In this document: piece after piece, positions 6,042 to 15,765 of the stretch | Position numbering within the stretch: position 1 is the first letter of the stretch | Layout: each line of letters starts with the position of its first letter | From: Candidatus Nanopelagicales bacterium | Lineage (GTDB): Bacteria > Actinomycetota > Actinomycetes > S36-B12 > UBA10799 | Direction of reading: 5' to 3' | Length of the DNA stretch: 19,540 bases | Assembly: GCA_025455985.1 (NCBI GenBank) | Contig: JALOLM010000027.1 | Coordinates: forward strand, 1-19,540 | Notes under the pieces: model-generated | What the model saw: the letters and a program-made list of their open reading frames with translations, nothing else | What the model was told of the DNA's origin: nothing | The model's database searches: none | Program-made: the position numbers and the translations under genes

Positions 6042-7288
6042 GCGAAAAACTCCAGTGCGCGCTTCGTGCCCTCGACCAGAGCTGCCACGTCCTGCTCGTC
6101 GTTGTACAGATAGAACGTGGCCCGCGTGGTCGCGGCGACCCCGAACCTGCGATGCAACGGCCAGGCACAGTGATGCCCCACCCGCACGGCTACCCCGGAG
6201 TCATCGAGAACCTGCCCGAGGTCGTGAGAGTGGATGCCATCTGCGACGAACGACACCGCACCGCCCCGGTCGGCGAGGTCGGTCGGTCCGATGATGCGGA
6301 TACCCGGCAACCCCGCAAGACCCTCGAGCGCGAGTCCCGTCAGGTACACCTCATGCTCGTGGATTGCCTGCAGACCAACATCAGTCAGGTAGTCACAGGC
6401 CACGCCGAGGGCGACGGCCTGGGCGATGTTCGGCACCCCTGCCTCGAAGCGCTGCGGCGGGGCGGCGAACGTGGAGTGGTCCATGAAGACCTGCTCGATC
6501 ATGGAGCCACCGGTGAGCATCGGTGGCATCTGCGCCAGCAGATCCGCCCGGCCCCACAGGACACCCACGCCGGTCGGCGCCAGCATCTTGTGCCCGCTGA
6601 AGGCGATGAAATCCGCACCTAGAGCATGCACGTCCACCGGCATGTGCGGAACCGACTGACATGCATCCACCACGACCAGGGCCCCGACCTCGTGGGCGGC
6701 GGCAGCCACCTGCGCCACCGGGTTGATCGTGCCCAGGACGTTGGACTGATGGGTCAGCGACACCACTTTGGTGCGATCGGTGATCATCGACGGATCGAAG
6801 TCCAGACGACCGTCGTCGGTGACCCCGAACCACCGCAACGTCGCACCGGTTCGCCGGGCCACCTGCTGCCACGGCACGAGGTTGGCGTGGTGCTCCATCT
6901 CCGTGATCAGGATCTCGTCCCCGGGCTCCAGGACGAACCGATCAGGCCCTGCGTCGGCTGTCGCGTTCTGGAACGCGTAGGCCACGAGGTTCAGGGCCTC
7001 GGTCGCATTGCGTGTGAACACCACCTCGGAAACGTGGCCGCCGACAAAAGCCGCGATCGTTGCGCGGGCCATTTCAAACGCGTCAGTGGCCTCTTCGGCA
7101 AGTTGGTGGGCGCCGCGATGCACTGCAGCGTTGCGCGTCTCGTAGAAGTCACGCTCCGCGTCAAGGACGACCGCGGGCTTCTGGGACGTCGCACCGGAGT
7201 CGAGGTAGACCAGATCCCGGTCGTTACGCACCGTGCGCGAAAGGATCGGGAAATCCTTGCGCAGGGTTGCGACGTCCAGTGGGCTCAT
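6038..7288 (-). CDS. sufS: SufS cysteine desulfurase
   Basis: A 416-residue PLP-dependent cysteine desulfurase (class II) that removes sulfur from L-cysteine to give alanine and a protein persulfide. The PLP Schiff-base lysine is K234 in F-S-G-H-K-M; the active Cys is C374 in G-H-H-C-A-W-P; M-E-H-H-A-N (131-136) and D208 in V-V-D-A-C-Q are cofactor contacts. Length and motifs are complete. It overlaps sufC upstream and sufU downstream by 4 bases each, which fixes the start at 7288. Confidence 0.97.
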   Translation of the reverse strand: MSPLDVATLRKDFPILSRTVRNDRDLVYLDSGATSQKPAVVLDAERDFYETRNAAVHRGAHQLAEEATDAFEMARATIAAFVGGHVSEVVFTRNATEALNLVAYAFQNATADAGPDRFVLEPGDEILITEMEHHANLVPWQQVARRTGATLRWFGVTDDGRLDFDPSMITDRTKVVSLTHQSNVLGTINPVAQVAAAAHEVGALVVVDACQSVPHMPVDVHALGADFIAFSGHKMLAPTGVGVLWGRADLLAQMPPMLTGGSMIEQVFMDHSTFAAPPQRFEAGVPNIAQAVALGVACDYLTDVGLQAIHEHEVYLTGLALEGLAGLPGIRIIGPTDLADRGGAVSFVADGIHSHDLGQVLDDSGVAVRVGHHCAWPLHRRFGVAATTRATFYLYNDEQDVAALVEGTKRALEFFA

Positions 7289-8043
7289 ACGGTCGCACCA
7301 GTGAACTGCTCGTAGCCATTCGCCTCGATCTCATCGGCCAGACCCGGACCACCTTCAGCCACGATCCTGCCCTGCCACATCACGTGCACGAACTCCACCG
7401 GGATCTGGCGCAGCAGCCGCGTGGTGTGGGTGATCAGCACAACACCGACCTCGCCACCGGCACGCACCCGGTTGACCCCGTCAGACACGACCTTCAGCGC
7501 GTCGACGTCGAGGCCCGAGTCGGTCTCGTCCAGCACGGCGAACCGGGGGTTGAGCAGTTCCATCTGCAGGATCTCGTGACGCTTGCGCTCACCACCGGAG
7601 AAGCCTTCGTTGACACTGCGCTCGGCGAAGGACGGGTCGACACTCAGGTTGGCCATGGCACCGCGCATCTCCTTGAGCCAGCCACGCAGGGCGGGGGCCT
7701 CGCCGCGCACGGCGGTCACCGCGCTGCGCAGGAAGTTCGACACCGACACACCCGGCACCTCCACCGGGTACTGCATGGCCAGGAACAGCCCTGCCCGGGC
7801 GCGCTCGTCGACGCTCATGGCCAGCACGTCCTCCCCGTCGAGGGTGACCGTACCGGCCGTCACGGTGTACGCAGGATGACCGGCCAGCGCATAGGCCAGC
7901 GTCGACTTACCCGAGCCGTTCGGGCCCATGATCGCGTGGGTCTGACCCGTGTCGACCGTGAGATTCACCCCCCGCAGGATCTCCTTTGCGCCCGCGTCGG
8001 ACTCCACCTCGACGTGCAGGTTGTCAATGATCAGTTGGCTCAT
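7285..8043 (-). CDS. sufC: SufC ATPase of the SufBCD scaffold
   Basis: A 252-residue ABC-type ATPase that powers the SufBC2D Fe-S scaffold in the cytoplasm; it is not a transporter. Walker A GPNGSGKS 40-47, Q-loop Q91 (A-M-Q-Y-P), signature F-S-G-G-E-R-K-R 148-155 (SufC-specific Phe at the first position), Walker B F-A-V-L-D-E-T-D 168-175, and H206. The sequence M-E-L-L-N-P-R-F and the D-S-G-L-D D-loop are typical of SufC. The start is set by a 4-base overlap with the Rieske gene. Confidence 0.97.
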   Translation of the reverse strand: MSQLIIDNLHVEVESDAGAKEILRGVNLTVDTGQTHAIMGPNGSGKSTLAYALAGHPAYTVTAGTVTLDGEDVLAMSVDERARAGLFLAMQYPVEVPGVSVSNFLRSAVTAVRGEAPALRGWLKEMRGAMANLSVDPSFAERSVNEGFSGGERKRHEILQMELLNPRFAVLDETDSGLDVDALKVVSDGVNRVRAGGEVGVVLITHTTRLLRQIPVEFVHVMWQGRIVAEGGPGLADEIEANGYEQFTGATV

Positions 8044-8339
8044 CGTGCCTCCTCGGTAACTGCGACGAGCACAACCGCTTCGTCGCCGATGGGTTCGAAC
8101 GCGGGCGGCCCGGAGGGCTCACCGGTACGCAGATCGAAGCGGGAGCCGTGCAGCCAGCACTCGATCTGGCAGTCCGACACCTCGCCCTCCGACAGTGAGA
8201 CCTCCGCGTGGGAGCACACGTCGCTGACCGCGTAGACCTGACCACCTGCTCGGACGAGCGCTACATCGACACCGTCGATGGTGATCCGACGGGGCTGCCC
8301 CTCGCGCAGATCGCCGAGCCGGACGGAAACGCTGCTCAT
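8040..8339 (-). CDS. Rieske-type [2Fe-2S] ferredoxin of the suf operon
   Basis: A 99-residue soluble Rieske protein. The cluster-binding motifs are C42-x-H44 (V-C-S-H) and C61-x2-H64 (C-W-L-H-G-S), as in the ferredoxins of aromatic dioxygenases. No membrane anchor is present. It is inserted between sufD and sufC, a position seen in several actinobacterial suf operons. It may supply electrons during cluster assembly, although that role is inference. Its ATG overlaps the sufD stop by one base (TGATG). Confidence 0.92.
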   Translation of the reverse strand: MSSVSVRLGDLREGQPRRITIDGVDVALVRAGGQVYAVSDVCSHAEVSLSEGEVSDCQIECWLHGSRFDLRTGEPSGPPAFEPIGDEAVVLVAVTEEAR

Positions 8340-9459
8340 CAGTGCTCCGCTTCGTGGACGTAGCCGAGTTCGGCCTCGACCGCGCGCATCAGTTCGCTGC
8401 GGATCATCGGAACGTCGATGCCGTCGAGCACATCCGCGAAGAAGCCGAGCACCACGAGGCGACGTGCCTCCTGCTCGGTGATCCCCCGCGAGCGCAGATA
8501 GAACACCTGCTCCTCGTCGAAGCGGCCCGTCGTGCTGGCATGGCCGGCCCCCACCACGTCACCGGTGAGAATCTCCAGGTTGGGCACCGAATCCGCACGC
8601 GCGCCGTCGTCGAGCAGCAGATTCCGGTTGATCTCGTAGGTCTGCGTGCCCACGGCGGTCGGCTGGATCAGCACGTCACCGACCCACACGCTGCGGGCAC
8701 CCTCACCCTGCAGTGCACCTTTGAACACCACGTTGCTGCGGCAGTGCGGCTGAGCGTGATCCACGAACGAGCGGTGCTCGAAACGCTGACCCGCATCGGC
8801 GAAGTACAGCCCGCGCACATCGACGTCGCCGCCAGGGCCGGAGTAGTCGACGGTCTGCACCAACCTCACGGCCTCCCCGCCCAGCGTCACCACGACGCTG
8901 CGCAGACGAGCATCGCGGCCCACACGGGTCGCGATGTGACCGGCGTGCACCGAGTCGTCCGACCAGTTCTGGATGGACACGAACTCGCAGGATCCTCCGT
9001 CGTGAACCACGACCGAGATGTTGCCCGCGTATTGAGCGGTCCCGGTGTGCCGCACCACCACGGTGGCCTTGGCCCCGCGGCCGACCTCGATGAGCAACTG
9101 CCCCCACACCACCGGTTCCCGGCCGGTTCCGCGCAGATCGATCAGCAGCGGCTCGGGGTGATTCGTGTCGGCGGGGACCTCCAGCAGCATCGCCTGTCCG
9201 CTGTGCGCAGCAGCCAGTGCCGAGATCCGGTCCACCGGGGCGCTGGCGGCGCGAGCCCGCGCCTCGTCCGCGTCGATGGCACGCAGTTCGAGACCGGCCA
9301 GGGTGGTCTCCCACTCCAGGTGCCCGTCAGAGCCGACGTCCTCGAGCAGCGGCTTCAGAGCCTTGCGGGGGGCGAACCGCCAGACCTCTTCCCGGCCGGT
9401 GGGAATCGGGAAGTCCGCGAGGTCATAGGAACGCAGACTCGACATGGATACCTCGCCCA

Positions 9460-9460
<1 letters not shown>
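8339..9460 (-). CDS. sufD: SufD scaffold subunit
   Basis: A 373-residue SufB/SufD-family protein with the right-handed beta-helix core; it pairs with SufB at the site where Fe-S clusters form. The C-terminal G-A-G-H-A-S-T (H307) matches the conserved His proposed as an iron ligand in SufD. It has the family's D-E-E-Q-V-F-Y-L-R-S-R-G-I segment after it. The start used overlaps the sufB stop (TGATG at 9460). An internal ATG at 9445, giving M-S-S-L-R-S, has GGCGAGG upstream at good spacing and may be the true start. Confidence 0.94.
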
Positions 9461-10862
<1,402 letters not shown>

Positions 10863-10866
<4 letters not shown>

Positions 10867-11540
10867 GACGAGATCCTTTCGGTTCGGGCCTGGGCCGCGG
10901 ATGGCGAAACCAGGCAGGTACACACCCCGTCGCCGTGGGCGATCGTGGCAAGTCGAGTGACGTTGGTGTCCAGCAGTCGCGCGAAGGCTGCAGCCTCGGC
11001 GTCGCACAATTGCGGGAACTCGTGGGCAGCCTGGGCCACCGGGCAGTTGCGCTGGCACACCTGCATGACCGAAGTCGGTCCCTCTTCGACGGAAGCCGCA
11101 TACCCATCGGCGGTCAGCAACTCGGCCAGCCTCTCGGCGCGGCGCTGCGGGTCATCGATTCCCGCCAGATGCGGCCGATAACGCTGCTCAAGCTCTTCGG
11201 CGCGACGGGCAGCAAACTCCTCCAGGGCGTCTGACTGGACCTGGTGCATGAACCGCATGGCACTGACAGCCAAGTCGTCGTAGGCCTGGTCGAAGCGGCC
11301 CCGTCCGATCTCGGTCAAGGAATAGATCCTGGCCGGCCGGCCACGCCGGGGCTGCGGCATCGGGCCGAACGCCGGACGGTCACCGGCCACCACATCTCCA
11401 GCGGCTTCCAAGGCGTCGAGGTGTTTGCGCACTCCTGCCGCAGTGATTCCGAGCCTGCGCGACAATTGCGCCGCAGTGGCCGGGCCATCGGACAATAGGC
11501 TCTGGGCCACCCGGTCCTGACCGCTCGGCTCGAATTTCAC
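10863..11540 (-). CDS. sufR: SufR, Fe-S-sensing repressor of the suf operon
   Basis: A 225-residue winged-helix regulator. Residues about 7-57 form the DNA-binding domain (A-T-A-A-Q-L-S-R-R-L-G-I, then V-R-K-H-L-D-A-L). The C-terminal half has the SufR cysteine set: C162-x3-C166, then C179 in F-P-Q-L-C-D-A-E, expected to bind a [4Fe-4S] cluster; C207 and C209 are extra. Family knowledge: cluster-loaded SufR represses suf, and loss of the cluster derepresses it. I chose GTG 11540 because the frame upstream (to 11849) is not SufR-like and a SufR operator covers this point. There is no clear ribosome site, so a leaderless message is likely. It is first in the suf operon and overlaps sufB by 4 bases. 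Confidence 0.93.
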
Positions 11541-11553
11541 AACTTCATTGTTG
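11540..11553. promoter_or_regulatory. SufR operator, CAAC-N6-GTTG
   Basis: CAAC TTCATT GTTG is a perfect 4-6-4 inverted repeat. CAAC-N6-GTTG is the site reported for cyanobacterial SufR (established knowledge, from memory). It abuts the putative sufR GTG and covers the predicted -10 region, so bound SufR would block its own operon. I saw only one copy in the divergent region. Confidence 0.7.
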
Positions 11554-11574
11554 CGTAATTCGGTGAACGCGCAA
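11541..11574 (-). promoter_or_regulatory. predicted sufR promoter
   Basis: On the minus strand TTGCGC (11574-11569) and AACAAT (11552-11547) are spaced 16 bases, placing initiation at about 11540, the putative GTG start. This would make a leaderless mRNA. Alternative -10: TACGCA at 11557-11552. Matches to consensus are weak, so this is a guess supported mainly by the operator position. Confidence 0.35.
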
Positions 11575-11699
11575 GGGGCGGGGTCGCGATCCGCGTCATC
11601 GGGTCTTCCCCATCCGGACTGGGCACCGGGGCCAGTGGCATACGTCACAACCGGTCCGACGCGTTTGCGCCAATTGGGCGACCGGGCGAATGTGGACAT

Positions 11700-12158
11700 A
11701 TGGCCCGCTACCGAACCACAGTCGACAGCTCCGCACCAGCCGAGGAGGTCTTCGCCTACCTCGCCGACTTCGCCACCGTGGCGCAGTGGGACCCGGGGGT
11801 CTCTGATGCCGAATTGACCACCGGTGAGCCCGGTCGCACAGGCGCCCACTACCGGGTGGACGTGCGCTTTCTGTGGCGGACGATCCCCCTCGACTACGAG
11901 ATCCTCGAGTCCGTCGAACCCGATGGCACCTTCCCGGGGCGGGTGGTGCTCGAGGCGCAGACCTCCGACTTCCGTTCCTACGACGTGATCACGGTCACGC
12001 CCCGCGCGGACGGTTGCACCGTCACATACGACGCAAACCTTGCGCTGCTGGGTGTGCGACGCCCGTTCGACCCGCTGCTAGCCGTGGCGTTCCGGGTGAT
12101 CGGTGACCGTGCCCGTGCCGGCCTAGCCGCCGCGGTCCAGATGCGGCCGGTCGCATGA
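11700..12158 (+). CDS. SRPBCC family protein (polyketide cyclase/dehydrase-like)
   Basis: A 152-residue START/Bet v1-type protein: N-terminal A-P-A-E-E-V-F-A-Y-L-A-D-F, W-D-P-G-V, and a beta-rich middle ending in a long C-terminal helix (about 125-148). Such folds bind hydrophobic ligands or catalyse cyclisations; the ligand is unknown. It starts at ATG 11700 and is divergent from sufR. TTGCGC at 11665-11670 with a weak GAATGT at 11688-11693 would put initiation on the ATG itself. Its stop overlaps the next SDR gene (ATGA), so the two are probably partners. Confidence 0.85.
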   Translation: MARYRTTVDSSAPAEEVFAYLADFATVAQWDPGVSDAELTTGEPGRTGAHYRVDVRFLWRTIPLDYEILESVEPDGTFPGRVVLEAQTSDFRSYDVITVTPRADGCTVTYDANLALLGVRRPFDPLLAVAFRVIGDRARAGLAAAVQMRPVA

Positions 12159-13132
12159 AGGGCGCAGGCTGGCTCGACGCAGCGCTCGAAGCCACGGTGG
12201 TCGGCGGGTTCAGCCGGTTGGGTTACGCCGCGCGGTCACGGATGTTCGACTGGCCAGCAGATCCCGATCTCACAGGGCTGCGGGTACTGGTGACCGGTGG
12301 CACCAGCGGTTTAGGGTTCGCGGCTGCGAACCGGTTGGCGAACGCCGGCGCCCGGGTGGCGATCTCGGGAAGAGACCAGGCCCGCCTTGACGACGCCGCG
12401 GACCGGATCGGGGCCGGCGCTGCGCGGCCCGTCACCACTCGAGCCGATGCCGGCGAATTGGACGAGGTCGCCAGGAGTTTCCACGAAGCGGTGGCCGGGC
12501 TGGGCGGACTCGATGTGGTGATCAACAACGCCGGCGCACTCACCCACGACTACCGAACCACCTCACAGGGTTACGAGCAGACCTTCGCGGTACACGTCCT
12601 CGGGCCGTTCCTGCTCACCGAGTTGGCCATTCCGCAGATCGGAGCGCACGGCCGGATCATCACCGTCGCCTCCGGCGGCATGTACAGCGAGCGCCTGGAT
12701 CCGGCAACGATGCAGATGACCCGCGAGGACTACGACGGGGTGGCAGCTTATGCCCGCGCGAAGCGGGTCCAGGTGTCATTGAACGCACAATGGGCCCTGC
12801 GCCTACCCGACGGCCCCGTTTTCGCCGCGATGCATCCGGGCTGGGCGGACACCCCCGGCGTCCAGGACTCGCTGCCGGGCTTCCGGCGGATCACGGCACC
12901 CATCTTGCGGACACCGGATCAAGGTGCCGATACCGCCGTCTGGCTCACCTACGCGCAGGTACCGACGGGACAGTTCTGGCTGGACCGACGTCCCCGCAGC
13001 ACCGTTCGAATCCCCGGTCGCGGAGCTGATCCGAAGGACGCCGAACGGGCCTTCCACGAGGTCGCTGACATGGTTGCGGCCTATGGACCGGAGGCGGAGG
13101 TGGCTGCGTCGCTGCCTACCATTGAGGCGTGA
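12155..13132 (+). CDS. short-chain dehydrogenase (DHRS12-like)
   Basis: A 325-residue SDR oxidoreductase. It shows the cofactor loop T-G-G-T-S-G-L-G (47-54), N-N-A-G (124-127), catalytic S173 and the Y199-x3-K203 pair. An N-terminal extension of about 40 residues precedes the Rossmann fold, and the C-terminal half contains H-P-G-W-A-D-T-P, as in DHRS12-type SDRs. All catalytic residues are intact. It overlaps the SRPBCC gene by 4 bases upstream and the ABC ATPase GTG by 4 downstream. The SRPBCC protein may hold its lipid-like substrate, but that is inference. Confidence 0.88.
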   Translation: MKGAGWLDAALEATVVGGFSRLGYAARSRMFDWPADPDLTGLRVLVTGGTSGLGFAAANRLANAGARVAISGRDQARLDDAADRIGAGAARPVTTRADAGELDEVARSFHEAVAGLGGLDVVINNAGALTHDYRTTSQGYEQTFAVHVLGPFLLTELAIPQIGAHGRIITVASGGMYSERLDPATMQMTREDYDGVAAYARAKRVQVSLNAQWALRLPDGPVFAAMHPGWADTPGVQDSLPGFRRITAPILRTPDQGADTAVWLTYAQVPTGQFWLDRRPRSTVRIPGRGADPKDAERAFHEVADMVAAYGPEAEVAASLPTIEA

Positions 13133-14022
13133 ACGCCGTCGACATCGAGGCACTGAGCGTCAACTACGGCGCAAAGCACGCAGTACAGGGCCTCGACCTC
13201 AGAGTGCGGCCTGGGACGACCTGCGTCCTGCTCGGTCCCAATGGAGCAGGCAAGACCACCACTTTGAGTGTGCTGCTCGGCCTGCGACCCGCAGACTCTG
13301 GGCGAGTCAGCGTACTCGGCCGGGATCCTCGCGATCCGGCCTTGCGACACCTGATCGGCGTGGTGCTGCAGGATGGCGGGCTGCCGATGGCCGCCAAGCC
13401 GGTGGCGATCGTGCACCACTTCGCCCGGCTCTACAGCAACCCTCTGCCTTTGCCCGAACTCATGGAGAAACTGGGACTCGAACACCTCGACCGGCCTTAC
13501 CGGCGGCTGTCAGGTGGTGAGCAGCAGCGCGTCAAACTCGCGGTGGCCATGATTGGCCGGCCGCAGTTGCTTGTGCTGGACGAGCCGACCACAGGCATGG
13601 ACCCCGCCGCCCGCCGGGTCTTCTGGACGCTCATCGACGAACTGCGCCAGCAAGGGGTCACGACACTGATGACCACTCATCAGCCCGATGAAGCCGGCAC
13701 GCGGGCGGATCAAATCGCCGTCATCCACCACGGCCAGGTCATCGCCGACGACGCCCCGGACCGACTGATCGAGGCCTCGCCTGTGTGGTTCACATGCGCT
13801 CGTCACCTGGACTTGTCCACGCTACGTCAGGTACTTGGTGATGAGTACGACGTGGCCGAGGTCGAACCGGGTCGCTACCGGGTCCGCGGCGATGTGGACG
13901 TTCCCCAGATGTCAGCGATCGAGGCGTGGGTGGCAGGACACGGCGACGGCCGCCAAGCGGTGACGATGGTACGCAGCCTGGAAGAGGCCTACCTGGAGAT
14001 GACCGGGGGTTCGGCGTGGTGA
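13129..14022 (+). CDS. ABC transporter ATP-binding protein
   Basis: A 297-residue ATPase of the ABC-2/multidrug (CcmA/DrrA-like) type. Walker A GPNGAGKT 36-43, Q-loop Q81, signature LSGGE 127-131, Walker B L-L-V-L-D-E-P about 147-153, H184. A C-terminal extension of about 80 residues follows. It starts at GTG 13129, overlapping the SDR stop (GTGA). It pairs with the permease immediately downstream. From memory M. tuberculosis Rv1458c/Rv1457c/ctaA is the same arrangement. The substrate is unknown; linkage to ctaA suggests a cytochrome oxidase or heme role, unproven. Confidence 0.92.
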   Translation: MNAVDIEALSVNYGAKHAVQGLDLRVRPGTTCVLLGPNGAGKTTTLSVLLGLRPADSGRVSVLGRDPRDPALRHLIGVVLQDGGLPMAAKPVAIVHHFARLYSNPLPLPELMEKLGLEHLDRPYRRLSGGEQQRVKLAVAMIGRPQLLVLDEPTTGMDPAARRVFWTLIDELRQQGVTTLMTTHQPDEAGTRADQIAVIHHGQVIADDAPDRLIEASPVWFTCARHLDLSTLRQVLGDEYDVAEVEPGRYRVRGDVDVPQMSAIEAWVAGHGDGRQAVTMVRSLEEAYLEMTGGSAW

Positions 14023-14765
14023 GTCTGGACATGCGAGCGGGTAGTTCGGCGGCCTCTCCGGCACGGCGGGTGTGGGCGCAGGCCGTGTTCGATACGGGAA
14101 ATCTGCTGCGCAACGGCGAGAACCTACTGCTGACCCTTGTGATCCCGGTGGCCGTGCTGCTGCTTGCCCTGATGACCCCACTGGGCGGTGAGCGTTCCGA
14201 AGCGCAGTCACTGGTGGCCGCGCTGAGCCTCGCCGTACTCGCCACCGCGTTCACCTCCCAAGCCATCAGCACCGGGTTCGACCGCCGCTACGGAGTGCTT
14301 CGGATGTTGGGTCTGTCGCCGCTGGGTGTGCGTGGGCTGCTGCTGGCCAGGGCGCTGGTCAGCCTGCTGGTCATCGCCGGTCAGAGCCTGTTGCTGGTCG
14401 TGCTCACCGGGGTGGTGGGCGGTTGGTGGCCCGACGACGCCGCGCAACTGCTGCAGGCAGGGCTGGGCGTGGTCTTGGCCGTGTGGGCACTTAACGCCTG
14501 GGCGCTGCTGCTGGCTGGCGCCTTACGTGCCGAGGCAACGCTTGCCGTGGCCAACGCCGTGTTCCTGCTACTGATGTTCGGCGGGGGCTTGATCATCCCG
14601 GCCGATTCGCTGCCCTGGTCGGCCTTCACCGCGTGGCTACCCACAGGCGCCCTGGTGGACGCGATGACTGAGCCCGTTCTGGCCTGGTTGCCGCTGCTGG
14701 TGCTGGTGCTCTGGGGGTCCGTGGGCACCCTCCTGGCCTCTCGCTTCTTCCGCTGGCAGGCGTGA
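14019..14765 (+). CDS. ABC-2 type transporter permease
   Basis: A 248-residue integral membrane protein with about six segments (roughly 36-55, 65-83, 105-133, 146-168, 174-194, 221-241), the expected size for an ABC-2 permease. It is the membrane partner of the preceding ATPase. I chose GTG 14019, which overlaps the ATPase stop as GTGA like the previous junction; GTG 14016 or ATG 14031 are alternatives. ctaA follows after about 60 bases. Confidence 0.88.
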   Translation: MSLDMRAGSSAASPARRVWAQAVFDTGNLLRNGENLLLTLVIPVAVLLLALMTPLGGERSEAQSLVAALSLAVLATAFTSQAISTGFDRRYGVLRMLGLSPLGVRGLLLARALVSLLVIAGQSLLLVVLTGVVGGWWPDDAAQLLQAGLGVVLAVWALNAWALLLAGALRAEATLAVANAVFLLLMFGGGLIIPADSLPWSAFTAWLPTGALVDAMTEPVLAWLPLLVLVLWGSVGTLLASRFFRWQA

Positions 14766-14826
14766 CCCGCCCCGACTGCCGGGCCAGGTGACGGCTGGAC
14801 GTACGCTCGATGTCGTGGCAGTGGAC

Positions 14827-15765
14827 ATGGTTCGCGAAACAGTGACGGTGACCTCCGCAATCGCCCCGCTGTGGCTCCGCCGGGTGTTCTGGGCCAATCT
14901 CGTGGCACAGGTTGCCATCGTGATCACCGGCGGGATCGTTCGGGTGACCGGCAGTGGTTTGGGCTGCCCGACCTGGCCCGAGTGCGTGGACGGCTCCATC
15001 ACCCCCACGTCGGCGCAGACCGAGGCCTGGCACAAGTACGTGGAGTTCGGCAACCGTACGCTCACCGGCGTTCTCATGATCCTCGCGATCGCCGCAGTCA
15101 TCGGGGCTTTCGTGTGGCGCCGGCGGTCCGGCATCTCCCGGCCGTGGGTGCTGACTCTGGCCGCAGTCCCCTTGCTGGGCACGATCGCCCAGGCGATCCT
15201 CGGCGGCATCACAGTGCTCGTGGACCTTCACCCGATGGCCGTCGCCGGGCACCTTTTGCTGTCGATGGCGGTCATTGCAGCCTGTGTTGCTTTGGTCCAG
15301 TTCGCTGCAGAGCCGGTGGATCCGCCCGGTACACCAGTCACCCGCACGACGACCCGCGTTCTGGGCAATGCCCTGATCGCAGTCACCTCGGTCATCGTGA
15401 TCATGGGCACGGTCGTGACCGGCTCCGGACCTCACGCGGGCGACGCTGCCACCGTCCGACTCGATCTGGATCCGCGCCTGGTCAGCTGGCTGCACGCGGA
15501 CGTGGTGCTGCTGTTCATCGGCCTGCTGATCGGGATGCTGGCGTTGCTGTATGTCGACGATGTGCCACGCGCCGCCAGGACTCGGGCGCTGTGGGTCGTG
15601 GCCTTCGCGATCCTGCAGGCCACGATCGGCTACGTGCAGTACTTCACGAGTCTGCCGTGGGTCCTGGTGACCCTTCACCTACTCGGAGCGTGTCTGGTGT
15701 GGGTAGGTGTGTGGCGGCTTCGTCTGAGCCTCACTGAGCGAACGATTGCCTCGCGTCAGGGGTGA
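14827..15765 (+). CDS. ctaA: heme A synthase CtaA
   Basis: A 312-residue membrane protein with eight hydrophobic segments that oxidises the heme O methyl group to make heme A for cytochrome c oxidase. Signature R-V-T-G-S-G-L-G-C-P-T-W-P-E-C holds the conserved extracellular Cys pair C47 and C53. Likely heme ligands or nearby His: H142 (A-G-H-L-L-L), H223 (W-L-H-A-D) and H284 (L-H-L-L-G). The first ligand position reads E-F-G-N-R (N76) instead of His, with H69 nearby. I recall E-F-G-N-R in other actinobacterial CtaA proteins. The start is uncertain: GTG at 14788 or ATG at 14827. Its 3' end overlaps the convergent ATP-grasp gene by 35 bases. Confidence 0.93.
   Translation: MVRETVTVTSAIAPLWLRRVFWANLVAQVAIVITGGIVRVTGSGLGCPTWPECVDGSITPTSAQTEAWHKYVEFGNRTLTGVLMILAIAAVIGAFVWRRRSGISRPWVLTLAAVPLLGTIAQAILGGITVLVDLHPMAVAGHLLLSMAVIAACVALVQFAAEPVDPPGTPVTRTTTRVLGNALIAVTSVIVIMGTVVTGSGPHAGDAATVRLDLDPRLVSWLHADVVLLFIGLLIGMLALLYVDDVPRAARTRALWVVAFAILQATIGYVQYFTSLPWVLVTLHLLGACLVWVGVWRLRLSLTERTIASRQG

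Noticed and set aside
7060..8235. 391-codon plus-strand open frame
   Set aside because: Antisense to sufS, sufC and the Rieske gene; composition of a shadow frame.
11541..11849. Upstream extension of sufR by 103 codons
   Set aside because: It would overlap the divergent SRPBCC gene start and the SufR operator, and the residues do not resemble SufR.
14626..15678. 350-codon minus-strand open frame
   Set aside because: Antisense to ctaA and the permease end; Gln/Arg/Asp/His-rich composition typical of a shadow.
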